NCBI RefSeq assembly: GCF_001908095.1
Contig: NZ_MKGR01000002.1
Location: forward strand, 149,939 to 213,938
Source of the DNA: Xenorhabdus thuongxuanensis
Lineage (GTDB): Bacteria; Pseudomonadota; Gammaproteobacteria; Enterobacterales; Enterobacteriaceae
Direction: 5' to 3'
Length of the DNA stretch: 64,000 nucleotides
Of the stretch, positions 33,668-42,579 are shown piece by piece. Numbering within the stretch: the first letter of the stretch is position 1; every line of letters starts with the position of its first letter. The notes under the pieces are model-generated. The model did not search any database, was not told the origin of the DNA, and worked only from the letters and a program-made list of their open reading frames with translations. A program made the position numbers and the translations under genes.

Positions 33668-33757
33668 TGCCTAAATAAACATAAGACTTGCTGTTGTGCT
33701 TGGTCAGAGTTACATGTGTGTTCACGCCGACTAACTGACCAAAAGGTTAAAATTATC

Positions 33758-33958
33758 ATGCTAAAACATGAAGATATGACAACAACAGCTTCCTGCGTTT
33801 TAGAAACAGTTTCCCTGTATGATTGGGCGTCTGTTTCAGACATTTCTGCCTTAACGGGACTATCAAAGCCGCGTTGCCAATTGCTTTTAACTCAATTTTG
33901 TCTGGCTGGTCTGATGGAAAGCCGAGACAATGAGACGTTTTTTAAACGTTGCCCTTGA
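33758..33958 (+). CDS. Small helix-turn-helix-like phage protein
   Basis: A 66-residue protein (MLKHEDMTTTASCVLETVSLYDW..., then VSDISALTGLSKPRCQLLLTQFCLAGLMESR), reading as a small winged helix. It lies just beyond the predicted late terminator. The ATG at 33758 is used because the domain begins there; the ribosome site is weak. A perfect hairpin (GGCTGGTG/CACCAGCC, 33989-34010) follows the gene. Confidence 0.5.
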   Translation: MLKHEDMTTTASCVLETVSLYDWASVSDISALTGLSKPRCQLLLTQFCLAGLMESRDNETFFKRCP

Positions 33959-34063
33959 TGGGGTAATGTCTTAAGCGGTGAAATGCGGGGCTGGTGTACT
34001 TTCACCAGCCTTCACCCTGTGGCTTTCCTGAGAAGCAGTCAGCGTCGATGTATGGAATAGCCA

Positions 34064-35113
34064 GTGAATTTAAGTAGTACCACATTAATTAACGACGACT
34101 CTCTGAAATTTATCAAAACCCTGCCGGATAACTGTATCGACCTTATCGCGACTGACCCGCCTTACTTTCGGGTTAAAGACTGCAGCTGGGATAACCAGTG
34201 GAACGATGTGACGGCATACCTCGCGTGGCTGGATGAACTCCTGGCTGAATTCTGGCGGGTACTGAAACCCAACGGTAGCCTGTATATGTTCTGTGGTTCG
34301 CGTCTGGCCTCTGATACTGAGCTGCTGGTACGGGAACGATTTAACGTGTTGAACCATATCATTTGGGCGAAGCCTTCTGGCCCATGGCGCAGGCAGAACA
34401 AAGAAAGCCTGCGAATGTATTTCCCGGCTACAGAACGCATCATTTTTGCCGAACATTATCAAGGGCCGTATCACCCGAAAGGGGATGGCTATTTCAAACA
34501 ATGCCGTGAGCTGAAACAGTCGGTGTTTAAACCGCTAATAAATTATTTCCGTGATGCACGGAAAGCATTAGGTATCACGGCAAAAGACATTCACAAGGCC
34601 ACTGGAAAGCAGATGGCCAGTCACTGGTTCAGCGATAGCCAATGGCAGTTACCCAATGAAGTCGATTATCAAAAACTGCAGGTGTTATTTGACCGTATCG
34701 CTAACGAAAAGCACCAGTGTGGCGAATTGAACAAACCCTATGATGAACTGGTGGGATCTCACCTGACGTTATCGCGCCAATATGAAGAATTGCGTCAGGA
34801 ATACGGTTTAATGCGCCGTTCGTTCACGGTCACCGCAGCCGTGCCTTATACCGATGTCTGGCAATTTGCGCCCGTCCAATATTATCCGGGCAAACATCCC
34901 TGCGAAAAACCCGCTGAGCTGATGGCACATATTATCCAGTCCAGTAGCCGTGAAGGGGATTTGGTGGCTGATTTCTTTATGGGTTCAGGTGCAACATTGA
35001 AAGCAGCGTTGAAACTCAATCGTCGGGTTTTGGGCGTTGAGCTGGAAGAAGACCGGTTTAAGCAGACCGAGCGGGAAATAAACGAAATACTTTCTGTCAG
35101 TAGTAAAGTTTGA
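34064..35113 (+). CDS. Phage DNA methyltransferase (N4/N6-type)
   Basis: A 349-residue SAM-dependent DNA methyltransferase with catalytic motif D31-P-P-Y34, and motif I DFFMGSGATLKAALKLNRRVLGVE near residue 310, the beta-class order (catalytic before SAM motif). The ~200-residue middle region, likely the target-recognition part, contains a small helix-turn-helix (ITAKDIHKATGKQMASHWFS). No restriction partner is nearby, so it is a solitary phage methylase that may protect phage DNA or alter gene expression. Start is GTG at 34064; no in-frame ATG lies upstream, and the ribosome site is weak. Confidence 0.88.
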   Translation: MNLSSTTLINDDSLKFIKTLPDNCIDLIATDPPYFRVKDCSWDNQWNDVTAYLAWLDELLAEFWRVLKPNGSLYMFCGSRLASDTELLVRERFNVLNHIIWAKPSGPWRRQNKESLRMYFPATERIIFAEHYQGPYHPKGDGYFKQCRELKQSVFKPLINYFRDARKALGITAKDIHKATGKQMASHWFSDSQWQLPNEVDYQKLQVLFDRIANEKHQCGELNKPYDELVGSHLTLSRQYEELRQEYGLMRRSFTVTAAVPYTDVWQFAPVQYYPGKHPCEKPAELMAHIIQSSSREGDLVADFFMGSGATLKAALKLNRRVLGVELEEDRFKQTEREINEILSVSSKV

Positions 35114-35299
35114 GTTTACACCGCACTGAATCTCGCACTCGACTAACAGATAAACTTTATAATGCACCACCCTATTTTAAGGCGTATTGATTCTGTTACA
35201 GGCTATTCAATTGAGATAAGAATCTGACCTCAGTAATATTAACTGGCTAGTTAGCAGTAGGATGAAATTACATTTAACGAATAATAAAGTGAGGTGTTT

Positions 35300-35800
35300 A
35301 TGTCTGATGTTAATAAGCTAAAGAATTGCATGCTGTCATTTGATCTTAATATAGGAGCTACACCTCCATATATAGGTCCTGAAATGCCGGCTAAAATCCA
35401 TTTGTTTGGATATCTTGCTGATATGGAATTACGAGATGCATGGCCTTTTGGTACACTAACTAACTTCCAGAATGAAACAGATATTGCTCAATTTTCTTAT
35501 TTTTCATGGGATGATGATGGGATGTCAATTAGTATTAGAGTCTCTTCCGATAACAATCAAGCAGGTTATCAGAAGATGGTAGAATTATTTAACAAAGATC
35601 TTATTATAACTGTTAATGATACAAATTATAATCTTGGTCGTAGTGCGGATGATATTTATTTCCAAGGCAAACAACAATACGAATTCGTCGGTTCGTATAA
35701 TGGTTGGTGGACATCTGATAATGACGACATAAGAAATTTAGGCTTTCTGTTGAAAGAAAATATAAATAATACACTGCATTTCTGCTTCAACTGGAAATAA
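35300..35800 (+). CDS. AT-rich accessory gene (moron-like), unknown function
   Basis: A 166-residue acidic protein with many Asp and aromatic residues (FSYFSWDDDGMSISIRVSSDNN; YEFVGSYNGWWTSDNDDIRN), probably beta-rich. Its base composition is clearly more AT-rich than the flanking late genes, and it has its own intrinsic terminator, both typical of a moron. GAGGTG upstream supports the ATG at 35300 (an in-frame GTG lies two codons earlier). No family is recognised. Confidence 0.6.
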   Translation: MSDVNKLKNCMLSFDLNIGATPPYIGPEMPAKIHLFGYLADMELRDAWPFGTLTNFQNETDIAQFSYFSWDDDGMSISIRVSSDNNQAGYQKMVELFNKDLIITVNDTNYNLGRSADDIYFQGKQQYEFVGSYNGWWTSDNDDIRNLGFLLKENINNTLHFCFNWK

Positions 35801-35817
35801 ATCTACATATTTAATTC

Positions 35818-35841
35818 AAGGCTGCTTAATGCAGCCTTTTT
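35818..35841 (+). terminator. Intrinsic terminator after the accessory gene
   Basis: AAGGCTGC and GCAGCCTT form a perfect 8-bp stem with a TTAAT loop, followed by a T-run. It lies 18 bp past the stop of the moron-like gene. Confidence 0.85.
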
Positions 35842-36085
35842 GTTTTTGGTCGCCAACTACCGAGAAAGTGTTGGGTGCGTTGCGGATTTACCTGTTCCAG
35901 CCGACCGCAAACGCTCATATTGGCAGGACCACAATTTAACACCTGAAAACAGGCAGGCTAGACCTGCTACAAGCTACGCACCATGCGTATCTCCGCCCTA
36001 AATTCTTAGGGCACTATTCACTACAACTCTCAGGGGCGAACCTATTTCACCCCCATGGACGCCCATTGTTCTAATGGGGTGGAAT
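35842..36085 (+). other. Structured non-coding gap before the lysis genes
   Basis: No gene is seen. The stretch contains a perfect hairpin GCCCTAA/TTAGGGC (35996-36013) and other imperfect stems such as GCAGG...CCTGC near 35952-35970. It may be the leader of the lysis transcript or hold a small RNA. Confidence 0.35.
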
Positions 36086-36418
36086 ATGAAGATGAAAGAA
36101 AATCCTGATATCTGGGTACATCTCGGTGACTGGCTCATATCGATAAGAGAGCAAGGCATCGGAGCAACCCTCGCCGGGACGATGGCATTTCTTCGCGGTC
36201 GCTATCACGGCGGCGGGTGGTTAAAGGTCTCCATCGATGCCTTTATGTGTGCCATGTTCGCCTGGTTCATTCGTGATGTATTAAATCTGTTTGGTTTGAA
36301 TCCTGATTTAGCCTACATCGGTAGTGTGGTGATTGGTTATCTGGGAACAGACTTTATTGGTCAGTGGCTGCGTAAGGCGGCAGAGAAGAAAGCAGGAGGC
36401 ACTTCTGATGGAAATTAG
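36086..36418 (+). CDS. Holin, lambda S family
   Basis: A 110-residue membrane protein like holins of the lambda S/P21-type family: MKMKENPDIWVHLGDWL, then three hydrophobic stretches (about 22-40, 55-72, 80-97) and a charged tail ending KKAGGTSDGN. It permeabilises the inner membrane at the programmed lysis time to release the endolysin. GGGGTGG precedes the ATG at 36086; the upstream in-frame ATG at 36074 could give a dual start as in lambda S. Its end overlaps the endolysin start by 11 bp. Confidence 0.85.
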   Translation: MKMKENPDIWVHLGDWLISIREQGIGATLAGTMAFLRGRYHGGGWLKVSIDAFMCAMFAWFIRDVLNLFGLNPDLAYIGSVVIGYLGTDFIGQWLRKAAEKKAGGTSDGN

Positions 36419-36842
36419 CAATAAAGGTCTGGAGTGCATTAAGCAATATGAAGGCTTGAAACTGAAAGCTTATCCCGATCCGGCTACTGGAGGCATTCCG
36501 TGGACGATTGGCTACGGTCACACAAAAGACGTCAAGCCGGGGCAAGTTATCACCGAACAGCAAGCCGAAGCATTCCTGCATGATGACCTTCAGCCTATCT
36601 ACATCACGATTGAATTAGCCGTGAAGGTATCACTGAGTCAGGGTCAGTTTGATGCCCTGTGCTCGTTCATCTTCAATTGTGGTGCCGGTAACTTTGTCCG
36701 TTCTACCTTGCTGAAGAAACTCAATGCGGGTGACTATCAAGGTACAGCCGATGAATTCCAGAGATGGAATAAGGCAGTGGGTAAGGTGATGAACGGTCTG
36801 ACTAAGCGCAGGGCATCTGAACGCCAGATGTTTTTGTCATGA
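36408..36842 (+). CDS. Endolysin (GH24 lysozyme)
   Basis: A 144-residue muramidase with likely catalytic E15 (QYEGLKL), D24 (YPDPATG) and T33 (PWTIGYGHT). It has no SAR or signal segment, so it depends on the holin for access to peptidoglycan. It sits between holin and Rz. The start at 36408 has GGAGG at good spacing inside the holin gene. It is a close paralogue of the orphan lysozyme at 14528. Confidence 0.95.
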   Translation: MEISNKGLECIKQYEGLKLKAYPDPATGGIPWTIGYGHTKDVKPGQVITEQQAEAFLHDDLQPIYITIELAVKVSLSQGQFDALCSFIFNCGAGNFVRSTLLKKLNAGDYQGTADEFQRWNKAVGKVMNGLTKRRASERQMFLS

Positions 36843-37297
36843 AGCTCAATGTTACCTACGGTGTGGTTATTGCGCTGATTGTTGCTTCCGGTGCCGCTTA
36901 CCTCTATCGCTCTGGCTACAAGAAACAGCTCGGTATCAATAACGACCAGCTAACCGAAATCCAGCAACTGACCGACACCATCAACTACCAAAACACGCAC
37001 ATTGATATGCTGCATGAGCTAGACAGCAAACACACTCAGGAACTCGCCAATGCCAAGACTGAAATCAACACTCTTCGGGCTGATATTGCCGCTGGTCGTC
37101 GCAAGCTGCGCATCCAAGCCACCTGCCCCGTGCGTGAGTCCACTTCCTCCGGCAGCGTGGGCGATGCAGGAACCCCACAACTTACCGAACCAGCTAAACA
37201 AGATTATTACGATCTCCTCCGAATGATGGCGGAGAACGAACGACAAACTAAGTATTTGCAGGATTATGTTAAGACTGAATGCGGAGTAACGAAATGA
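36839..37297 (+). CDS. Rz: Spanin inner-membrane subunit Rz
   Basis: A 152-residue i-spanin: a single N-terminal membrane anchor (about 5-25, VTYGVVIALIVASGAAYLY) and a long periplasmic coiled coil (about 35-100) with a C-terminal helix. With Rz1 it fuses inner and outer membranes in the last step of lysis. The start overlaps the endolysin stop by 4 bp, and Rz1 is nested within it in the +1 frame. Confidence 0.9.
   Translation: MKLNVTYGVVIALIVASGAAYLYRSGYKKQLGINNDQLTEIQQLTDTINYQNTHIDMLHELDSKHTQELANAKTEINTLRADIAAGRRKLRIQATCPVRESTSSGSVGDAGTPQLTEPAKQDYYDLLRMMAENERQTKYLQDYVKTECGVTK
37050..37226 (+). CDS. Rz1: Spanin outer-membrane lipoprotein Rz1 (nested in Rz)
   Basis: A 58-residue o-spanin wholly inside Rz in another frame. 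It has a basic start (MPRLKSTL), a hydrophobic stretch, the lipobox VVASC, and a Pro-rich mature part (SKPPAPCVSPLPPAAWAM), the classical Rz1 signature. Signal peptidase II would cleave before the Cys for outer-membrane anchoring. Too short to stand out by length, it is supported by these motifs and by position. Confidence 0.88.
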   Translation: MPRLKSTLFGLILPLVVASCASKPPAPCVSPLPPAAWAMQEPHNLPNQLNKIITISSE

Positions 37298-37668
37298 ATG
37301 AAACATCATTTCTGGAATTAACGGTTCCTCTATACAAAGTAAAAGTGCTGGTTTTCAGTAGAGCTGAAGACGCAAGGGAAAGATTTGGTGGTGACTATCT
37401 CTACCATAACTATGCTGCCCAAGTCCGCGTAGTAAATGATGACCAGTCCGGCATTGATATCATAACGCTTACATTTAAAGATTTAGATAGCTACGGTACT
37501 GAAATATTGGCTCATGAATGTGTGCATGTGGCTTGGCACGTTTTGGATTTGGTGAGAGTCAAAGTGAGCTTTGCAAATCAGGAACCCTTGGCATATGTTA
37601 CTGGATGGGTAGCCGAACACGTTAATAACTATATGGTGGAACAAATCGAAAAGGCCAGTACGACATAA
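37294..37668 (+). CDS. Small putative zinc metallopeptidase
   Basis: A 124-residue protein with H74-E-x-x-H78 (AHECVHVAWH), W81-H82, and downstream E97 in ANQEPLAYVTGWVAEH, the layout of minimal gluzincin-type peptidases. No signal peptide is present. Its start overlaps the Rz stop (AAATGA), so it is part of the lysis transcript. It could process a phage protein or a peptidoglycan cross-link, or be structural; related proteins occur in phage late regions without known function. Confidence 0.65.
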   Translation: MNETSFLELTVPLYKVKVLVFSRAEDARERFGGDYLYHNYAAQVRVVNDDQSGIDIITLTFKDLDSYGTEILAHECVHVAWHVLDLVRVKVSFANQEPLAYVTGWVAEHVNNYMVEQIEKASTT

Positions 37669-37690
37669 TCTAGCCTTAATTAAATACTAA

Positions 37691-37876
37691 TTATTTTTTA
37701 CGAGGGCTATCGGGTGTTCGATTAATGAGTTCCCATTCATGCCCAGGCTTGGTTGTTGGAGGTAGCTTCTCATTATCCTTTACTGTGGAGTAATTATCTT
37801 TTTTACCACCACGAGGACCAACTTCTTGGTAAGTGCCGCCATCTTTTCCGGTATTAGAACCGGGTTTTTTAGACAT
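37691..37876 (-). CDS. Small YjzC-like protein on the opposite strand
   Basis: A 61-residue polar, Gly/Lys/Pro-rich protein (KPGSNTGKDGGTYQEVGPRGGKK..., ending RTPDSPRKK) resembling YjzC-type small proteins found in many genomes. AGGAG six bases before the ATG is a strong ribosome site. It is transcribed against the late genes, so it probably has its own promoter in the AT-rich stretch to its right and is expressed in the lysogen. Function unknown. Confidence 0.6.
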   Translation of the reverse strand: MSKKPGSNTGKDGGTYQEVGPRGGKKDNYSTVKDNEKLPPTTKPGHEWELINRTPDSPRKK

Positions 37877-38106
37877 ATTGATGCTCCTAAAACGATTACA
37901 GAGTCACTTCACCATAAAGTGACAATTGTTATATGGTGATTGTTTTTGGGTCTTCAAGTATGTTCATTAAAAGATTAATAAAAATATTTTACTTTTTTAT
38001 CCCGTGAAATTATGCGTTTTTATACCGCATCCATTTCTTGAGTACTGATAGGAATACTCCCAACCATCACATTCGTGGTGGTTTTTCTTTTTTAAGGAAT
38101 CCAAAA

Positions 38107-38331
38107 ATGACAGAACTTACCTTGTCACAGCAAATGCGGCTGGATGTCTTACGTCTCGTGATGAATGACACGGCAGCCGCCCAGAAAGCTATAGAGTTTA
38201 TTGGTGATAACACGTTGAAGTTTGAACTCTTCAAAGATCAATACACACTCGTGCAAACCGAATCCGGTGTTGTGGCCAGAGCAGATAAAGCCGTCCGTAA
38301 TGCTCAAGAGGCATTGAGCTTATTCAATTAG
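38107..38331 (+). CDS. Small phage protein upstream of terminase
   Basis: A 74-residue helical protein (MTELTLSQQMRLDVLRLVMNDTAAAQKAIEFIGD...). AAGGA precedes the ATG at 38107. Small proteins of this kind often precede the terminase genes in P22-like phages; the role is unknown. 37877-38106 holds no other gene. Confidence 0.65.
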   Translation: MTELTLSQQMRLDVLRLVMNDTAAAQKAIEFIGDNTLKFELFKDQYTLVQTESGVVARADKAVRNAQEALSLFN

Positions 38332-38385
38332 TTCATCACACAGCCTATTCATCGAGTGGGCTGAATAATGAATTAAGGAGGAGAT

Positions 38386-38868
38386 ATGGCAGCACCAAAA
38401 GGAAATCGATTTTGGGAGATGAGAAGTAGCCATGGATGCAAGCCTAAATTCGAAAGCCCGGAGCAATTATGGACCGCATGTTGTGAATATTTCGAATGGG
38501 TAGAGCAAAATCCATTATGGGAAGTTAAGCCGTTTGCCTTTCAAGGTGTAGTGACTCAAGAGAAGATACCCAAGATGAGGGCGATGACATTGAACGGCCT
38601 TTGCTTGTTTTTGGATATCACTGAAGAAACATGGCGTCAATACCGAGTCAGAGAAGATTTATCTGCTGTCGTTTCGCGAGCTGACAGGGTGATATATGAC
38701 CAAAAATTCGCTGGAGCGGCGGCAGATCTCCTTAACCCTAATATCATCGCTAGAGATTTAGGATTGGCCGAGAAAAAAGTGGTTAACCAAACGGTGACCG
38801 ATTTAACCGACGATGAGATAGATAAGCGTATTAAGGAGCTGAACCATGACAAGGGAGCAGAAAATTGA
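38386..38868 (+). CDS. Terminase small subunit (P22 gp3-like)
   Basis: A 160-residue protein with [53 protein letters not shown], and [24 protein letters not shown], all matching P22 gp3 in order. It forms the ring that recognises pac and starts headful packaging. AAGGAGGAG precedes the ATG. It overlaps the large subunit gene by 23 bp. Confidence 0.95.
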   Translation: MAAPKGNRFWEMRSSHGCKPKFESPEQLWTACCEYFEWVEQNPLWEVKPFAFQGVVTQEKIPKMRAMTLNGLCLFLDITEETWRQYRVREDLSAVVSRADRVIYDQKFAGAAADLLNPNIIARDLGLAEKKVVNQTVTDLTDDEIDKRIKELNHDKGAEN

Positions 38869-40282
38869 GCTTCTCAGGCTCCTTGAAGAGAAAGAACGCC
38901 GAGCAAAAGTCTATCGTTACAAATCCTACTATGAAACCCGTTACCCTTGGCAAAAAAAGTTTATAGCACTGAGCATTGAATACTCTCAGGTGGCTTTGAT
39001 TGCGGCTAACCGTGTTGGCAAGACAGATACAGCGACTTACGTTGATGCCATTCACGCCATGGGTGATTACCCTGATGATTGGTCAGGCTATCAGTTTGAC
39101 CATGCTCCGCTGATTTGGTGCCTGGGTTACTCGGGTGAGAAATGCCGGGATCTGCTCCAAACCCCTATCCTTGGCAGGAAGACTGATATTGGTTGGTCTG
39201 GCGGATTGATCCCCGGCGAATTGATTATTGATACCGAGCCAATGCAAGGCACGCCCAATGGAATAAGAACAGCCTACGTCAGGCATAAATCTGGTGGTGT
39301 GGCAAAAATTCAATTCTGGTCCTACTCACAAGGCCAACATGCCCTCATGGGTGACAGTGTTGATTGGTTTCATATTGATGAAGAGCCAAAAGACCCGACG
39401 ATTTATCCGCAGGTTTTAACCCGTACCGCGACAGGTGACCAAGGTCAGGGTGGCAGGGGGATTCTGACTTTTACACCCGAAAACGGCAGAACGGATTTAG
39501 TTATCGGCTTCATGGATAACCCTTCAGTTGCCCAGACTTGTATGAATGTGGGTTGGGATGATGCGCCGCATTTGAGTGAGAAGGTTAAAGAGGACTTGTT
39601 AGCCTCATTTCCTCCTCATCAGCGTGATATGCGAACTAAAGGTATTCCTATGCTGGGTCATGGTCGAATCTATGATTTAGGCGAGGATTACATTAAATGT
39701 GACCCATTTCCTATCCCTGAACACTGGTTTGTGATTGATGGTATGGATTTTGGCTGGGATCACCCACAAGCTCACGTGCAATTGGCATGGGACACTGAGA
39801 ATGAAACGTTCTATGTCACCCGAGCTTACAAAGCTAGGCAGGTATCACCCGCCGAGGCATTCAGTGCCGTTAAGCCATGGGCTGATGGCGTTCCCACGGC
39901 ATGGCCTAACGATGGATTACAAACCGAGAAAGGCTCAGGGTTACAGCAGAAATCATACTATGAAGAAGCGGGTTTCGATATGTTGCTTGAGCCTGCCCAG
40001 TGGGAAGATGGCAGTCGTTCAGTCGAGCCGGGATTATTTGAAATATACGACCTGATGAGGCGGGGAAAATTGAAAGTTTTCTCTGGTCTGCGTGACTTCT
40101 TCGAAGAATACAATTTTTATCATCGTGATGAAAAAGGCAGGATTGTAAAGGTTCGGGACGACATTCTGGATGCCGTCAGATATGCCTACATGATGCGGCG
40201 TTATGCTATCCGTCATGGCGAAGTCGGCAGGCCAAAGGCTCATGATTACGCTGATTACAAAATTCCTTGTGGTGTAGGTTGA
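38846..40282 (+). CDS. Terminase large subunit (P22 gp2-like)
   Basis: A 478-residue packaging ATPase-nuclease. Walker A is AANRVGKTD (about 53-61), Walker B is WFHIDEE (D179-E180-E181), and the C-terminal RNase H-like nuclease begins around [17 protein letters not shown] (Asp about 299). It cuts the concatemer at pac and pumps DNA into the head through the portal. It overlaps the small subunit gene and is followed by the portal gene after one base. Length matches P22 gp2 (499) approximately. Confidence 0.95.
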   Translation: MTREQKIELLRLLEEKERRAKVYRYKSYYETRYPWQKKFIALSIEYSQVALIAANRVGKTDTATYVDAIHAMGDYPDDWSGYQFDHAPLIWCLGYSGEKCRDLLQTPILGRKTDIGWSGGLIPGELIIDTEPMQGTPNGIRTAYVRHKSGGVAKIQFWSYSQGQHALMGDSVDWFHIDEEPKDPTIYPQVLTRTATGDQGQGGRGILTFTPENGRTDLVIGFMDNPSVAQTCMNVGWDDAPHLSEKVKEDLLASFPPHQRDMRTKGIPMLGHGRIYDLGEDYIKCDPFPIPEHWFVIDGMDFGWDHPQAHVQLAWDTENETFYVTRAYKARQVSPAEAFSAVKPWADGVPTAWPNDGLQTEKGSGLQQKSYYEEAGFDMLLEPAQWEDGSRSVEPGLFEIYDLMRRGKLKVFSGLRDFFEEYNFYHRDEKGRIVKVRDDILDAVRYAYMMRRYAIRHGEVGRPKAHDYADYKIPCGVG

Positions 40283-40283
40283 T

Positions 40284-42491
40284 ATGGCAAACGAAGGTAA
40301 AACAACAAATGAATTGGCTGACTGGCATCAGAAGGTCTTGCGTAATTTCGATAAAGCCTATGCCGGCAGTCAGAGTATGCGCGAGCAGGTGGTTGAGGCT
40401 CAGCGCTTTGTGCGTGTTGCAGGTGCTCAGTGGGAAGGCAGTACCAATGCAGGTTATTCATTTGAGGAAGGCCGCTTTGAGCATTATCCCCGCTTTGAAT
40501 TAAACAAAATCGCCCGTGAATGTGATCGCATTATTGGCGAATACCGACAGAACCGTATCAGCGTGAAATTCAGGCCGAAAGACAATCAGGCCTCTGAAGC
40601 ATTAGCAGAAAAAATGAACGGCAAGTTCCGGGCTGATTATCAGGAAACGTCAGGTGGTGAGGCGTGTGATAATGCGTTCGATGATGCTGTCGTCGGTGGC
40701 TTTGGTTGCTTTCGTCTGTGCGCTGACTATGAAGACGAGATGGACCCCAGCAATGAGCAGCGCCGGATCAGTTTAGTGCCCATCTACGACCCGGCCACTT
40801 GTGTTTTCTTCGATCAGGACAGCAAGCAGTATGACCGGAGTGATGCCATGTGGGCGCTGGAAATGTTCTCGATGACGCCAGAGGCATTTAAAGCCGAGTA
40901 TCCTACATCCAATATGGCCAGCCTTAACCGGGATGACACCGGAACACAGTATGACTGGTCAACGCCAGAGGCTATCTATGTAGCCCGTTATTACGAGGTT
41001 CGCATAGAGAAAACCCAGATTAGCGCATGGCGTAATCCCATCACGGGTGCGACGGCGGTTTATGATTCAGAGCAAATCAAGGACATTATTGATGAGCTGG
41101 CAGAGGGTGACTTTGAAAAGCTGGGTGAGCGACAGGTTAAGAAACGCCGTGTTTACTGCGGATTGTTGTCCGGTTCTGACTGGTTAGAAGAGCCGAAAAG
41201 AATTCCCGGTGAGCATATCCCTTTGGTGCCTGTCTACGGTCGACGTTCGTTTGTGGATAATCAGGAACGCATAGAGGGCCATGCCGCCAAAGCCATGGAT
41301 GCCCAGCGCCTTGAGAACCTGATGGTGTCCATGATTGCCGATAACGCGACGCAGGCAGGCGGAGACGGTATTCCGGTCGTTGATGTGGATATGATACCGG
41401 GACCGCTTGCCAGTCATTGGGCTGAACGTAATAAAAAGCGTCCCGCCTATCTGCCCATGGTGAGCTTAAAAAACAAATCAGGGGAGATTACTGCACAGGC
41501 GCAAGTCAGTAGTTATACGCCGCCTACTCAGATGCCGCCCGCGCTTGCCGGGCTTTTGCAATACACCGGCACCGCTATCCAACAAATCACCGGCGCCAGT
41601 CAGCTTGAGAATATGCCAAGCAACATTGCCACCGATACCGTTGATAGCATCTTTAACCGGATGGATACGCAGAGCTATATCTATATGGATAATATGGCTA
41701 AGTCATTGCGTCGAGCAGGTGTGATTTGGCTCTCAATGGCGCGGGAGGTCTATGGTAGCGACACGCCAATGCGGGTTGTGAATGAAGATGGCACAGATGA
41801 TGTTGCCCTGATGAGCGGTGAAGTGATTGACCGCCAAACCGGTGAGGCTGTTGCGCTTAATGACCTCTCTCAGGGCAAATATGAGGTTACCGTGGATGTG
41901 GGTCAGTCATTCGCTAATCGACGGGATTCTACGGTTAAAAGTCTGCTTGATATGCTTGCGCTTGTGCCTCCGGGAACGCCAAAGCATGATCTGCTTTCTT
42001 CCATTGTGCTGGATAACATGGATGGTGAAGGTCTGGACGATCTGAAAGAGTACAACCGTCAGCAGCTTCTTTTGTCCGGGGTAGTGAAGCCAAGAAACCC
42101 CGAAGAAGAACAAAGGGTTGCTCAGGCTCAGCAACAGCAATCACAGCCTGACCCGGCAATGATCGCAGCCATGGCGCAGGATAAGCTGGCACAGGCAGAA
42201 ATGCAGAAAGCCATGAATGAACAGGCTGAGATACAGGTTAAAGCATTCAAGGCTCAGGCAGATGCTCAGGTTGCAGCGGCAAACGTGGTTAAGATCCTCG
42301 CCTCAGCAGATAGTCAGCAAAAATCCGATATCCGTGAAGCGCTCAAACTGCTTTCTCAGTTCCAGCAACAGCAAGGAGACAATGCCCGTGCTGATGCTGA
42401 ACTGATGCTGAAAGGGACAGCGCAAAATCACACCCAAAGCATGGATTTAGCCCAGTCTATGCAACCCACTACGCAACAACTTAACCAATAA
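40284..42491 (+). CDS. Portal protein (P22 gp1-like)
   Basis: A 735-residue protein (P22 gp1, 725) that forms the dodecameric DNA entry/exit channel. The N-terminal FDKAYAGSQSMREQVVEAQRFVRVAGAQWEG and ARECDRIIGEYRQNRISVKFRPKD blocks match the family. The Gln/Ala-rich C-terminus (about 610-735, many Gln and Ala with a long coiled coil) corresponds to the P22 portal barrel. Start ATG follows the terminase stop by one base. Confidence 0.95.
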   Translation: MANEGKTTNELADWHQKVLRNFDKAYAGSQSMREQVVEAQRFVRVAGAQWEGSTNAGYSFEEGRFEHYPRFELNKIARECDRIIGEYRQNRISVKFRPKDNQASEALAEKMNGKFRADYQETSGGEACDNAFDDAVVGGFGCFRLCADYEDEMDPSNEQRRISLVPIYDPATCVFFDQDSKQYDRSDAMWALEMFSMTPEAFKAEYPTSNMASLNRDDTGTQYDWSTPEAIYVARYYEVRIEKTQISAWRNPITGATAVYDSEQIKDIIDELAEGDFEKLGERQVKKRRVYCGLLSGSDWLEEPKRIPGEHIPLVPVYGRRSFVDNQERIEGHAAKAMDAQRLENLMVSMIADNATQAGGDGIPVVDVDMIPGPLASHWAERNKKRPAYLPMVSLKNKSGEITAQAQVSSYTPPTQMPPALAGLLQYTGTAIQQITGASQLENMPSNIATDTVDSIFNRMDTQSYIYMDNMAKSLRRAGVIWLSMAREVYGSDTPMRVVNEDGTDDVALMSGEVIDRQTGEAVALNDLSQGKYEVTVDVGQSFANRRDSTVKSLLDMLALVPPGTPKHDLLSSIVLDNMDGEGLDDLKEYNRQQLLLSGVVKPRNPEEEQRVAQAQQQQSQPDPAMIAAMAQDKLAQAEMQKAMNEQAEIQVKAFKAQADAQVAAANVVKILASADSQQKSDIREALKLLSQFQQQQGDNARADAELMLKGTAQNHTQSMDLAQSMQPTTQQLNQ

Positions 42492-42579
42492 CCAACCTAA
42501 TCCCGCTCAGGTCGTCTTGATGAGGCCGGGCAGTCTATTGCCTTCCGATGGGCTTATATCGAGTAACTAAGGGGTATTT

